A stretch of 46,407 bases of DNA, from positions 50,001 through 96,407 of the forward strand of contig MCFG01000262.1 of assembly GCA_002104895.1 (NCBI GenBank), given 5' to 3'. Made by a program: the position numbers and the translations under genes. Below are positions 25,349 through 44,180 of the stretch, piece after piece (positions within the stretch are counted from its first letter, which is position 1; each line of letters starts with the position of its first letter). The stretch comes from Anaeromyces robustus. Taxonomy: Eukaryota; Neocallimastigomycota; Neocallimastigomycetes; Neocallimastigales; Neocallimastigaceae. The notes beneath the pieces were generated by a model, which was not told the DNA's origin, searched no databases, and saw only the letters and a list, made by a program, of their open reading frames with translations.

Positions 25349-26868
25349 TTTATTATATATTTATTTATTTATTTATTATTTATTTATTAATTATTTATTT
25401 ATTAATTTATTTATTATTATTATTATTATTTATTTATTATAATTAAAATAATACTTGATCCATTTTATTAAACAATTCTATATTAATAAATTATTATACA
25501 TTAATATTATCTATGATTATAATTATTTACTAAATCAATATTTTCTATTTACTATAATATTTCTTATAAATTTTGATCTTAATAAATATAATGTATATCA
25601 CAATATAATTTAATATATATTAACATTTAATAAATATATAATTTATCATTTAGTTTATATATATTATTTAATAGTTATTAAAATTTACCCAATGAAATTT
25701 AAGATGGCTTACTTTAATTATTGTTGATTGAACAAAAATATATATAAATATAATAAATAATTAATACATATATATTTTATATATGTATTAATTATACAAT
25801 TTATTTTATTATATTATTAGAATTTTTATATAAAATGGATTTATTTTTATTAAAACATATATTATTTTATTAATTGTATAATACATTCAATTAAAAAATT
25901 AAAATTTTGTTGGATACTAATCTATAAAATGACATAATAAACATTAATATCATTGGATTATGATAATACATAATGTACTTTCCAATAATGTATTATTTAT
26001 TTATTAATTACATTTTTATATGTTATAAATCCAAAAAAATCACATGATTTCATTTTTAAATTCTTAATAGCATTTAATTATTTAATTGTTATTATAAATA
26101 TCAATATTTATTAATTACTTATAATTACTGTAGTTTTCTGAAAGAAACAAATATTAAAAAAAAAAAAAAAAAGATATACCTTTATAATTTTTTTTTAAAA
26201 AAAAAGGTTAATTGATATATATGTGTATAATAAATGCGGAAGAAAAATTTATAAAAAATATCTATTTTTATATAAATTTAAAATACAATGATTCTTTTTT
26301 TTTTAATTTAATCGAATTATACTGTTACCATTGTTAATGTTATTTCAATAATAAATATATAAATATAAATTATTTATAACATATTGTAATATAAATAATC
26401 ATTAATATAGAAAACAATAGAAAGGTATAAATGACGAAAAATATTATGAAATTATGTAAATTAATAATAGTTTATTATTATTTAATAAAAATTTATAAAT
26501 TTTTTTAGATGTTTAAGCATTTAAATAAATTAAAATTATTGTTTTAAATAGATATTATTATATTTCTTTTTTTTTTTTTTTTTTTTTTTTAATTATTTTG
26601 TTTTTGATCGTTTTTGTTTTTTGTTTTCAATTTAATTTAAATTTTACATTGATAATTTATATATTTTTTACTTGAGAGAGAATTGATATATAAATTTGTT
26701 TTTATACAATTTTAATTTCATTAAGAGCAAATTATATATTAAATTTTTATTCTTGTACACATATTTCAAGCTATAATTATTAAATAAAATAAAAAAAAAG
26801 AATTAATATAATTTATATATATATTTCAAAAAAAAATATAATTATATTTAATATAGTTATTATAATTG
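24936..26868. other. Spacer upstream of the V-ATPase D gene
   Basis: About 1.9 kb of A+T-rich DNA between two minus-strand genes. It includes a TTTA/TTA-rich simple-sequence stretch at about 25319-25440. No exon is recognisable on either strand. Confidence 0.6.
25319..25440. repeat. Imperfect TTTA/TTA simple-sequence tract
   Basis: TTA units grade into TTTA units with interruptions, and the tract ends again in TTA units. It lies in the 5' flank of the V-ATPase D gene. Confidence 0.8.
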
Positions 26869-27450
26869 TTATAATTTGATTATTACAAATAAAAAAGCAT
26901 TTTCTCTAGGATCCTTTTTTTTTAATTAAATATTGTATATACATTAAAAAATTAATACTTTTAGTATTTTATCAAATACGTTTAATTTTTAATTTATAAA
27001 AGATTTTTGTTATACAAATTTAATATATAAATTTATATTATACAAATTTAATATAATTACATTTATATGTAAACCTTTAGGTTCATATATAATACGATTT
27101 TGTTCTGCTATCATTTCACTTAATTTTCTTAATTTTTTTTCATAAGTTGTAACATAGCAACAATCGAGGGTATACATTGTGGCATAAGATAGTAAAATAT
27201 CAAAACAATTCATAAACGATATACTTTCAGCATCGTATAATAATTGATTTATTAAAGTTAGGGTATCTATAAAAATAGATTTCTCTATTCTTCCTGCTAA
27301 TAATGGTGGAAATTCAACATTAAATTGACATAATTCACCATGACTATAATCTCTTTCAATTCTAACATAACGTTCAACAGTAGGAACCCTTTTACCATCA
27401 AAACTCACCGGTCTTGGTTGATCCATTCTCAATGAATATCTATTTGACAT
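26869..27450 (-). CDS. Erf4/Golgin-A7 family palmitoyltransferase cofactor
   Basis: Two exons (minus strand), 27450-27061 and 26913-26869, join in phase 0 to give 144 residues, close to the 137 of animal GOLGA7. The family partners a DHHC palmitoyltransferase (Erf2 in yeast, ZDHHC9 in animals) at ER/Golgi membranes and is needed for Ras palmitoylation. Visible hallmarks: VRIERDYSHGELCQFNVEFP at the start of the domain, FPPLLAGRI, a central cysteine-containing helix, YEKKLRKLSEMIAEQN, then IYEPKGLHIN joined to DPRENAFLFVII. The last join reproduces the family's 'P.GL...DP...gl..i.i' C-terminus, which confirms the intron. The start codon follows a 14-base T-run on the plus strand (an A-tract leader). 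It is divergent from the cyclic-nucleotide-binding gene. Confidence 0.9.
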
Positions 27451-28732
27451 TTTTTTTTTTTTTTAACTTTATTATTATTAAAAATTTATGATATAAAATA
27501 TAGAAATGCTTTGAAATTATAATTTTTTATCTTTTTTAATATATTTTTTCTTTTTTAGTATATTTTTTAAATATTTATTTATTTAATTTTATTTATTATA
27601 ATTATTATTATTATTATTATTAAGTAATACTTTTTTATTGTTTTATATAATAATTTTTAATTATTAATTTTTTGATTTAAATCATTATTTAATTGATTTA
27701 TAGATTTACAATCTATAAATGATTTTTACTTTTATATATTTTCTAAATATATTTCACTTTTATATATTTTCTAAATGTATTTCGTATATTCCAGAAATTT
27801 TTTATAAAAAATATGGATTTATTAATATATTTATTGTAATAAAAAGATTAGTTGATTATATTTTATATATAAAAGTTTAATCTTATCATTGATACTTTTG
27901 ATTTCATTTAATTAAATGATATTTTAAATTTTGAATTTGAATATATAATTATTATTTTTATTTAAATAAAAATTATGCTTTAATCTTTTATTATATAAAA
28001 TTTATTAATATATATTATATATGTATTTGTTGAATTAATATGCTAAACTTGTTTTTCAATATATATATAAATATTATAATTATTTATTATATATTATTTT
28101 TTTTTTTATTATTTTAATGAGACATTTGACAAAATATTTTTTATGTATAATGAAAGGATTAAAATATTAAATTTAAAGTTTTATGTTTTTTATTTCTTTT
28201 ATATTTATTTTATATAAAAATTTAATTTATATAAAAATTATTTCAAAACTTTAATTATTATTAATTTATAATATTTTAATTAATAGTTTTTTTTTTTTTT
28301 TTTTTGAAATTTTTTTTCATAAATATAATATTAATAAATAACATGATAATATTAATATAATAATTTATTAAGAATTAAAAACTGTGACTAATGATAAAAA
28401 AGAAGTAATAAAATCTCAAGCATAATAGATACCATATTTAGGAATCATCTAATTAACTCAAATAATTTAATTTTTAAATTATTTTTAAATTTCAAAATAT
28501 ATAAATATGTCAAAAAAAAAATATTCTGTTTTTTTTCTTTTCTTTTTTTCTTTTCTTTTAAAATTTATATCAATAATTTTTTTTTTTGTATTTATTTTTA
28601 ATAAATCATTTTATAACATATTATATATTACAAATATTTAAAAAAAATTTTTTTATTTGTTAATAAAAAAACATCAGTTGTTTTTTTCTGGATGATTAAT
28701 AAAATATAAAAAAAAAAAAAAAAAAAAAAAAC
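27451..28732. other. Divergent promoter region
   Basis: A 1.28-kb spacer serves as 5' flank both for the Erf4-like gene (-) and the cyclic-nucleotide-binding gene (+). It holds a direct repeat of about 27 bp (ACTTTTATATATTTTCTAAA, near 27727-27782), several T-runs and an A-run (28708-28731) ending one base before the plus-strand ATG. No discrete regulatory site can be assigned. Confidence 0.45.
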
Positions 28733-33701
<4,969 letters not shown>

Positions 33702-34397
33702 TTGTATATATATATATATATTTAAAAGGAGAATAATAATAAAAAAAATTTTTTTTAAAAAAATAAAATGTGTTTTTATTTAAAAAACAAAATAAATAAA
33801 TAAATAAATAAATTTTGCAAATATACAAAATATATATATCTTAAATATATTAAAATATATATATATATATTTAAAATAAAAAAAAAATTTTTTTCTTCAG
33901 AATATTAGATATATATTAAATTTGTTTTATAACAATAATTCTTAAATATATATATATATATATATATATTATTATTCTTTACACAATAAAAATTATAAAT
34001 ATTAATAAAATAATAATAATAAAAATGCTATAGTAAAAATTATTATATTTATTATTTTTATGGTTTTGCTTTTTTTTTTTATTTTATTCCTTACTATTTA
34101 AATTAACCAATTGAAATTAAAAAAAATGTAAATGAATAAAAAAATAACTATACTTGAAATATTAATTAAAGTTAAATACTAAAATATTTATGAATTTAAT
34201 ATTTCTATAATAAAATTTAAAATTAGGTATTTAATATTTGAAATTTTATATGGTATATGATATTAAATATTTATAAAAATTTTACATTTATGTTTATCTC
34301 ATAATAATTACTGAAAATAAAAAAAAAATATTATTTAAATTTGAAAAAAAATGGGTATATATAACATTTATATAAATGATAATTCCTATTGATATTA
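33702..34397. other. Convergent intergenic region
   Basis: The 3' flanks of the fusion gene (+) and the VanZ-like gene (-). It contains several (TA)n runs and A/T blocks, with no coding frame. Confidence 0.6.
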
Positions 34398-35054
34398 TTA
34401 TACAAGAAGAATATTATCTTTTTCTGTATTAGGTTCTGTTTTCTTATTTTTGATTTTATATTTTATTATACGGATAATTAATATCAATAATGAGCTTGTT
34501 GTTGTTCCTAATAAATTGGCCTATTATATATATATAAATAAAAAAATAAAAAAAAAATATATTAAATTAATTTCAAAATTTAAAATTGTTTATATTATAA
34601 TTTAAAAAAAAAAATATTATTAATACTATTATATCTTTGGCATCAAAATCTCTGTACTGTAAATAAAAATAATTTAATAATTATTAAGTTAAATTTATCA
34701 GTCAATTATAATATCATATAAACAAATACTAAATAAAAAAAAATAAAATAAAACCCTTACCGGAAATAGTGATTGTATAACTTCACTTATTACAGACCAT
34801 AATAACATTAAAATAAAACATGCTGTCCAATAAAGAAAAGTTCGAGAAAATATTAATAAATAATTAAGAAGAATAGTTGTAATAAAAAATATTATAAAAT
34901 GTAAGACTCCATCATTATTTTTTAAAAAATTTGGTAATTTTATCCAGTCATTAGGTGCAAAACCAAGGTATGCAAAATATATCAATAATATTATTGTTAA
35001 TATTACAACTGAACATCGAATTTTCATTTTAATAAAATATAAATTTATGTACAT
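34398..35054 (-). CDS. VanZ-like family membrane protein
   Basis: Three exons (minus strand), 35054-34761, 34656-34627 and 34520-34398, join in phase 0 to give 148 residues. Four hydrophobic segments are visible: CSVVILTIILLIYFAYLGF, LHFIIFFITTILLNYLLIF, TACFILMLLWSVIS and, across the last junction, ANLLGTTTSSLLILIIRI. Family hallmarks match VanZ-like proteins: the D/G-x-x-LHFI(I)FF block after the first helix, SEVIQSLFP near the third, and RDFDAKDIIANLLG, the conserved 'R..D..D...N..G' ending. Assembling that last motif from three exons supports the gene model. VanZ-like proteins occur in many bacteria and some fungi; their molecular function is poorly known, and teicoplanin resistance applies only to the namesake. 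The second Met (MKIRC, residue 10) is an alternative start. Confidence 0.85.
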
Positions 35055-36232
<1,178 letters not shown>

Positions 36233-39200
36233 ATGGATAATATAAATAATTATGACGAATTAAATAAATTAATCCATAAAGGAAATGTCAATTCTATAAA
36301 TACCTTTTTAAATGATAAAAAAATAAATTTAAATGATAATATAACATATACTAATCCATTAATATATACTATTCAGAATTCTTTTTTTTATTTAAAGAAA
36401 AGTAATAAAAAAGAAAAAAATTTAATTTTAAATATATTACAAATTTTAATAAACTACGGAGCTGATATAAATATTGAAATTGAAGAAGGAAGGTTTCCTT
36501 TATTGGAGGCATTTGAACAAAAAGATAAAGCTATTATAAATTTTCTCTTAAAAAATGGAGCCAATATAAATTTCAAAAATAAACAAGGAGAAAATTTACT
36601 TATATATTATGTAAGATATGAAAATAAATTTGTTAACTATCGTTATTATAAAGATATTGTTATAGAATTAATATTATCTTATAATATAAATTTAAATGTA
36701 ATTGATAATAAAGGAAAAACAGCCATTCAATATGCATTCGAAAATAATGAATATGAAACAACGAAATTATTAATTAAATATTTTCAACCAACACAAAATT
36801 TAATCCTTGATTTAATCATATTAAAAAAAAGAAATGTAAAATTAACTGACAAAGAATTATTTATTCTATTAGAAAAGAATAGTAATAAAGTTAATTTATT
36901 TACTTCAAATCAAACTATTAATACCGATACCAATAATAATATAAACTCAAGTATTGATAGTCAATTGAATTTATTTATTTATATGTGTTGTATAAAATAC
37001 TCTGAAAAAATAAAACAATATTTGGAAAACAATGGATTAAATAATATCATAGATGAAGAATTACTAAATACTGGTTTTATGTTTGCTTGCTATTTTGGAA
37101 ATGTACTAACAGCTGAATTTTTATTAAAAAAAGGTATAAATATAAATTGTACAAATGAAGATAATAATACACCATTAATACTAGCATGTTCAACAGGACA
37201 AATAGAAATTGTTAAATTATTACTGAAGCATAATGCAGATATTATGTTTGAAAATTACTATAGAGAAACAGCTATAAGTATTGCAAGTGAAAAAGGATAT
37301 GAAAAAGTTTTAGAATTATTATTAAAGCATTCCTCAAATTCAGTAGAATCTTCTCCTACAAAAGATAATGAAAATCAACTAATCTCACTTGTTATTGCTT
37401 GTGAAAATAATGATGTCAATTTAGTTCGTTTTATTTTACAACATTCACCTATTATAAATATGAATATATTAAATAATTACAAGGATACCCCATTAATTTG
37501 TGCTTGCCAAAATAATAATGAAGAATTGATTAAACTATTAATTCAATATAATGTAGATATAAATTATAAAACAGAAAGTGGTAAATCAGCTTTACATACT
37601 GTTTGTCGAAATAATAAAGTATCATTATTAAAATTATTATTGAATCAAAAGAATATAAATGTAGATTTATTAGATAATTATGATGAAACTTCTTTAAATT
37701 GGGCTGTTAGATTAAATTATTATGAAATAGTAAAAATTCTTTTAGAACAAGGTCATGCAAATCCAAATATAAAAAATAATTATGGACAAACAGCATTAAT
37801 GATAGCAAGTAACTTAGGAAATGAATCTATAATGAAACTTTTAATAGATTTTAATGCTCAAGTTAACGAGGTCGATTTAAATAAATTTACACCTTTATCA
37901 TATGCAATTGAAGGTAAACAAGAAAAAGCTGTTGAAATATTATTACAACATCATGCAAATACCAACATAAAAGATATTCATGGTATATCTCCATTAATAA
38001 ATACAATAATAAAGCAAGATGAAAAATTAGCTTCTATTCTATTAGAATATGGTTGTTCTGTTGAAATTAAAAATGATGCAGGTGAAACACCATTAATTCT
38101 ATCATGTGAGAAAGGTGATTTAAATTTAGTTAAACTTTTACTCCATTATCATGCGGATGTTAATGCTCAAGATAATTGTGGTGTAAATTCTTTAATTAGA
38201 GCTTGCGTTCAAGGCCATGAAGATATTGTTTCTTTATTATTAGAAAATAATGTTGATGTTAATTTGAAAGATAATGAAAATAATACAGCTTTGAAATACG
38301 CATATCAATTTGGATATGAAAAGATTGTTCGAATACTTCTTAAATATATTTTCCTCTATCTTCCTGACAGTATTGAACCATCTACTCTTTCCATTTATAA
38401 TAACTATCTTACGTATAAAAAAGTTTATAATCTATTAAATAACTTATCTTTATCTGAAAAAAATAGCAACAATGAAAGCAATTTTAATAACATTAACAAA
38501 AATAATAATATTTGTAACGATATCAATAATAATCATAATCATAGTCATAAACACAATAATAATCATATTAAAAATAATAACACCAATAGTAATAACAATT
38601 ATAACAACAGCAATAATAATAATAATGATAATATAAATAATATTAGTAATGATGAAGAAATATTAAAATCATATAATAATATTTATAATTATGATGATAT
38701 TATTTTTAATAAGAATGATAAAAATCAAATCTATGAAAATCTTAACACATCACCACATATTATATACCCAATAGTTAAAAGTAAAGCCATAGCTGTTTCA
38801 AATCATCAAAAGAATGAAAATAATCATTCATCTAAAATTAACAAGTGTCAAACAGTAGATGTTGTACATAATGCTTTAACTAATATAAATAAAAAAAGTA
38901 ATAAAAGTAATAAAAATAAAAACTCAGAAATAATTACCATTAATAAATCGGAAAGTAGTAATGTAAATCGACGTAAAAGTTTCTTTAAAAGTAAAAATAA
39001 TAATGGATCACCATCTAAATCGATTAAAGAAAAAAATGAAAATCCAAAAAGCAATAATAAAGATAATGATAATAAAAATCAAATTAAAAATAAAATTCAT
39101 CGACATTCTACTAATTATATTTCTATATCGTGTACTTCACATAAGAATAATAATATTAAAATATCAAGAAATAAAAGTGATCCTACTTCTAATTCTACTA

Positions 39201-39766
39201 ATCATCATAACATTAACAATAATTATGATAAATATAGAAAAAATAATAACGATCAGTCATATCAAAATAATTTAAATGATGAAGATATTTTTGTAGCTCT
39301 TATTTGGGCTATTCAATATGGTAATCTTCAATTTATTAAAGATTTACTATCTCGATTTAAAATTAATATTAATCGAATGGATGAATTTGGAGAAACACCA
39401 TTAATTTTAGCTTGTCAAAATAAAAATAAAGATATAGTACATTTATTATTACAATATGGAGCAGATGCAAATCTTAAAAATAACAATCAAGATACAGCAT
39501 TAAATATTGCATGTGCAAATGGTGATTTACATATTATAAAACTTTTATTAAATAATCATGCTAATATCAATGGTCAAGGAAAATACGGTGATTCACCTTT
39601 AATTTGTGCATGTAAATGTGGATATGTTGAAGTAGTAAAACTTTTACTTGAACATCGTTCTGATATTACTATTTTAAATGAAGACCAAGAAACAGCTATT
39701 ACCTTAGCTAGTAATTTAGGATATGAAACAATTGTTAATTTATTAGAATTAAGTTTTGTTATGTAA
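36233..39766 (+). CDS. Large ankyrin-repeat protein with internal Asn-rich linker
   Basis: A single-exon gene of 1,177 residues. Residues 1 to about 735 form a nearly continuous ankyrin array; many units fit the G-x-TPL-x-xA-C...G....V.LLL..GA/HADVN consensus, such as GETPLILSCEKGDLNLVKLL. Residues about 740-1015 are a low-complexity Asn/Ser/His/Lys linker. Residues about 1016-1177 resume with about four more repeats (GETPLILACQNKNKDIVHLL onward) that run to the C-terminus. There is no transmembrane segment, signal peptide or catalytic domain. Ankyrin arrays are protein-binding scaffolds; the partner is unknown. Long, Asn-rich ankyrin proteins of this style are abundant in anaerobic gut fungi, which supports the taxonomic guess. 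The linker uses the same AAT-rich coding as other low-complexity regions here, so it probably grew by repeat expansion inside an existing array. Confidence 0.95.
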   Translation: MDNINNYDELNKLIHKGNVNSINTFLNDKKINLNDNITYTNPLIYTIQNSFFYLKKSNKKEKNLILNILQILINYGADINIEIEEGRFPLLEAFEQKDKAIINFLLKNGANINFKNKQGENLLIYYVRYENKFVNYRYYKDIVIELILSYNINLNVIDNKGKTAIQYAFENNEYETTKLLIKYFQPTQNLILDLIILKKRNVKLTDKELFILLEKNSNKVNLFTSNQTINTDTNNNINSSIDSQLNLFIYMCCIKYSEKIKQYLENNGLNNIIDEELLNTGFMFACYFGNVLTAEFLLKKGININCTNEDNNTPLILACSTGQIEIVKLLLKHNADIMFENYYRETAISIASEKGYEKVLELLLKHSSNSVESSPTKDNENQLISLVIACENNDVNLVRFILQHSPIINMNILNNYKDTPLICACQNNNEELIKLLIQYNVDINYKTESGKSALHTVCRNNKVSLLKLLLNQKNINVDLLDNYDETSLNWAVRLNYYEIVKILLEQGHANPNIKNNYGQTALMIASNLGNESIMKLLIDFNAQVNEVDLNKFTPLSYAIEGKQEKAVEILLQHHANTNIKDIHGISPLINTIIKQDEKLASILLEYGCSVEIKNDAGETPLILSCEKGDLNLVKLLLHYHADVNAQDNCGVNSLIRACVQGHEDIVSLLLENNVDVNLKDNENNTALKYAYQFGYEKIVRILLKYIFLYLPDSIEPSTLSIYNNYLTYKKVYNLLNNLSLSEKNSNNESNFNNINKNNNICNDINNNHNHSHKHNNNHIKNNNTNSNNNYNNSNNNNNDNINNISNDEEILKSYNNIYNYDDIIFNKNDKNQIYENLNTSPHIIYPIVKSKAIAVSNHQKNENNHSSKINKCQTVDVVHNALTNINKKSNKSNKNKNSEIITINKSESSNVNRRKSFFKSKNNNGSPSKSIKEKNENPKSNNKDNDNKNQIKNKIHRHSTNYISISCTSHKNNNIKISRNKSDPTSNSTNHHNINNNYDKYRKNNNDQSYQNNLNDEDIFVALIWAIQYGNLQFIKDLLSRFKININRMDEFGETPLILACQNKNKDIVHLLLQYGADANLKNNNQDTALNIACANGDLHIIKLLLNNHANINGQGKYGDSPLICACKCGYVEVVKLLLEHRSDITILNEDQETAITLASNLGYETIVNLLELSFVM

Positions 39767-39793
39767 AAAGAAAAGAAAAAAAAAATTAGTTTT

Positions 39794-39995
39794 AATATAA
39801 AAAAATTATATATCCCATAGAGAGAAAATTTATTATAATATAAAAAAATTATATATCCTATAGACAGAAAATTTATTATAATATAAAAAAATTATATATC
39901 CTATAGACAGATAATTGATTATAATATATATCCTATAGACAGATAATTGATTATAATATAAAAAAATCATATAACCTATAAATAGAAAATTTTAA
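39794..39995. repeat. 43-bp minisatellite, about 4.5 copies
   Basis: Units begin at 39794, 39837 and 39880 with AATATAAAAAAATT and contain TATATCCTATAGACAGA. A fourth unit (from about 39923) lacks the A-run and a fifth (from about 39954) is diverged. The array starts 28 bases after the ankyrin stop codon, so it may lie in the 3' UTR. Confidence 0.85.
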
Positions 39996-40455
39996 TTCAT
40001 ATAATATCATCCTTTTTACTCATTATTAATTAATTTTTCTATTCAATCACAAACTTATTAGCAAATCTAATCATATTTAACTATTATATATATTTAATAT
40101 ATATATTCTTTAAAAAAATAATAAAATAAAATAAAATACCACTTTTTTTTTAATTTAAACCAATTTAACTATTATATATATATATAAAAAGAAAATATAT
40201 AATAATAACTAAATATTTATAATATGTATATATATAATTTCTGTTTTTAAAACTAGTATTTGTATTATTATTCTTAAAAAAAAAAAATATTAACATTATT
40301 TTATTCTTTTTTTATTTATAAATAGTATTAATTATTTATTATTTATTGATTTTAGTTTTTTTTTTTTTATACAACAATTTTTTTATTTAATTTATTTTAT
40401 TTTACTTTATTTGTATTTTTATTTTATTTTATTTATATTTTATTTTATTTTATTT

Positions 40456-40525
40456 ATATTTTTTGAATATAATTTTATATTTTTTGAATATAATTTTATA
40501 TTTTTTGAATATAATTTTATATTTT
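40456..40525. repeat. 21-bp tandem repeat, about 3.3 copies
   Basis: Three identical units of ATATTTTTTGAATATAATTT plus T lie near the 3' end of the J-protein gene. Confidence 0.85.
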
Positions 40526-40629
40526 ATTCTTTATATATATATAAGATTTTTATTAATGTTAAAATGTTTTATTTTTTTTCTAACTTCTTTTAATATTTTT
40601 ATTTATTAATACTTAATATGATCATTATT

Positions 40630-41977
40630 TTATTTACGCTTTTTGGTATTATTTGTAGAAGATTCAGGAGCATGATTAGTATTATTATTATTTGTGGATG
40701 CTGATTTATTGTTTGATCCTTTACTTTTTCTCATATTTTCAAATACTTGTTGAACTTCTTTAAATTCAAATAATCTAATATCAGCTGCTAATTTACCCAT
40801 TGTACGTTGTAATAAGTTTAATGCTTCTGGATTATTTTCAAATGGTTCATATCCTTGAACAAATTGTACTGCATATTGTTTGTCAAGTGCCATACTTAAT
40901 TTATTTAATTCTTTTAAGCTTTTCTTTACATTGGTATGCTTTTCAGGAATCAAATCTGGACCAATATGTGTTAAAGCAATAAAGAATGTAACATTTAATT
41001 GACGAATAATTTCAATTTTTTCAAATACAAGCAATTTTGGAAGGAAAAATGAAATTGGATCATGATCTGCTATCAAAATATTAGCCTCAAAAGCTGCTGT
41101 ACCAAAATAAACTAAGAAACGCCAATATCTACCATAACCTTTACCAAATATTACAAAGAAAATAAAAAGAACTAAACCTGTAATTGCATAATGCATAACG
41201 TATGCTGGAATCATATAATATAAATAATCTCTTTCAGTACTACAATGTTTACATTCCAAAGCTGTTATACCGAATTTTTCATAAGCTTTAAGTTGAATTG
41301 GTTTTTGAAGAATTTCATATGCACTACGAATTAAAATATATTTTTCTTGGGCTTCTGCCATATTTTCTGGCTCTTGTTTATCTGGATGATACATAAGTGA
41401 TAATTTTCTATAATTAGATTTTAATTGTTGAGTAGTAAAATCTTTTGATACATTTAAAGTTTCATATAAAGTGGGTTGACGTGGTGTTTGATACATTGAC
41501 TAATATTAATTATTTTTTTAAACCAGTTTTTTTTTTTTTTAATGTATGATTACAAAGAAATAGGATTGGAAATTATACAATAATAGAAAAAAGAAATTTA
41601 AAATAATAAAATTAAAAATCTGATTAGATTTCTTTTTATTCAGTATAATATAATAAAAATTTATAATTTTCATATACTTATAAAATTTATAATATTTAAA
41701 CATTTTCTTTTAAATTAATTAATTTATAATAATATTATAAATAATGTTACTCAATTCTTACCTGATAAAAGTTATATATTAAATAGACAAGAATAACTAA
41801 AATATGAATTTTTTTATAATCTCTTTTATATTTAGGTGAACCTTGTTTTGGTTTTGAAGGCGAATTTGGTGCATATTTCCATTCATAATAACGAGCTTGA
41901 ATAAAATTTGTAGCCATTTTTGGAAGGAAAGCCCACATAAGGGCACCTGAAAACATATTTGTTTGAATCCGTACCAT
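40630..41977 (-). CDS. Membrane-anchored J-domain (DnaJ-like) protein
   Basis: Two exons (minus strand), 41977-41762 and 41499-40630, join in phase 0 to give 361 residues. The first exon encodes a short N-terminal region with GALMWAFLPKMATNFIQARYY and a hydrophobic segment (HILVILVYLIYNFY, about 58-71). The second exon begins QSMYQTPRQ. A J domain follows (about 82-147) with the HPD motif at 110-112 (YHPDK), required to stimulate Hsp70 ATPase. A second hydrophobic segment (about YMIPAYVMHYAITGLVLFIF) comes next, then a helical region and an Asn/Ser/Lys tail. J domains flanked by membrane segments fit a fungal ER-membrane co-chaperone; ER location is inferred. Without exon 1 the second exon has its own ATG one codon in, but the family-like N-terminus and clean splice sites favour two exons. 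The ATG follows a long A-tract. Confidence 0.9.
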
Positions 41978-42923
41978 TTTTTTTTTTTTATTTTTTTTTT
42001 TTTAATAAAAAAAACTATTTCTTTTTTTAATTTATTTTCTGTTTTGTAAATTTAAGTAATAAATATTTATATTTAAATAAAAGTTGTAAACAGATAAAAT
42101 AAAAAATAAAATTAATAAATTTATTATAAAAAAATTTGATAATTAAAACAATAAAATAAAATAAAATAAAGTAAAATGTATACCTCTTTTTTATTTTTTT
42201 TTCTTTCTAAATAATTATCTTATTAATTTTTTAATTTATATATATATTTTTTTTTTATTTCTATTATATTAAAGTTATTTTTATTCTTTACTTTTTTTTT
42301 TTTTCTTAACTTTTCAAATCTATATAAATATATATATATTTATTTTTTTAGATATTATTCTTAATTAAACAATCCATTTAAAATATATTTATAATAGAAA
42401 TAATAGAAAAGTAATAAAAAATAAACTTTTTTTTGTAGACAGTAAAATATATAAATCAATCTAAATAAAAATTATTTGCTGATATTTAATAAAAGAAATT
42501 TTATTAAATATCAGCTACAAACTTTCACATATTAATGTATACAAATGTAGAATAAAGTAATAAGATTTGATTTAATAAATATTTTAAAATTTATTGAAAT
42601 ATTAAAACATTATTTTATTTTAAAATTATTCTTTATTTTTTATTAAATTATTTTTTTTTTTATTTTTTTGTTTTATTATAAAATTATATTCTATATGAAA
42701 TTAATAAATAAATAAATTATATAAATTACTTTAATATCTATATAAAATTTTTTACATAATTTGACAAAAATTTACCATTTAATGGCTTAATTATTATTAT
42801 TATTTTTTTTTTGTTATTATTATTTATTATTTATAAAATACATTTAATTTTAATTTATATAAATATCATTCTATTGATAAATTTTAAGTAAAAATAAAGG
42901 TATATAAAAGGAAAAATTGAAAA
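41978..42923. other. Spacer between J-protein and cullin-like genes
   Basis: A+T-rich DNA upstream of the J-protein start and downstream of the cullin-like stop. It contains a perfect 17-bp inverted repeat at 42478-42515 and no coding frame. Confidence 0.6.
42478..42515. repeat. Perfect 17-bp inverted repeat with 4-base loop
   Basis: GCTGATATTTAATAAAA, loop GAAA, then the exact reverse complement. It can form a tight stem-loop. Confidence 0.9.
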
Positions 42924-43787
<864 letters not shown>

Positions 43788-44135
43788 CTAATAAATTATA
43801 ATATTAATAATTCATTGGTAAAACAATAACAATAATAATAATGATAATAATAAATAATAAATAAATGTTAAATTGGTATATATTATTATTATATATATAT
43901 AATTATTATTATTAATTTATTAAATATTATTATTAATTCTGTATTTTATATTTTATCTATTCTGTATATTCTGTATATCTTATATAAAAACCAATCTTAA
44001 AATTAAAACAAATAAAAATAAAGTTTAAACAATGTAATATTATTAAAATACTTTTTAATATTTTATTATATTTATTTATTTAAAAATAAAAATAAAAATA
44101 AAAAAAATAATAGTAAAAAAGTTATTGCGTTTATG

Positions 44136-44180
44136 CTATTGATTCTATTGATTCTATTGATTCTATTGATTCTATTGATT
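44136..44180. repeat. 9-bp tandem repeat, five copies
   Basis: CTATTGATT repeated five times without error. It lies in the upstream flank (or putative long intron) of the cullin-like gene. Confidence 0.85.

Larger units (their letters stand above)
39767..40629. other. Convergent spacer after the ankyrin gene
   Basis: This region holds the 3' flanks of the ankyrin gene (+) and the J-protein gene (-). It contains two minisatellites (39794-39995 and 40456-40525) and a TTTTA-rich stretch just before the second. No gene was seen. Confidence 0.6.
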
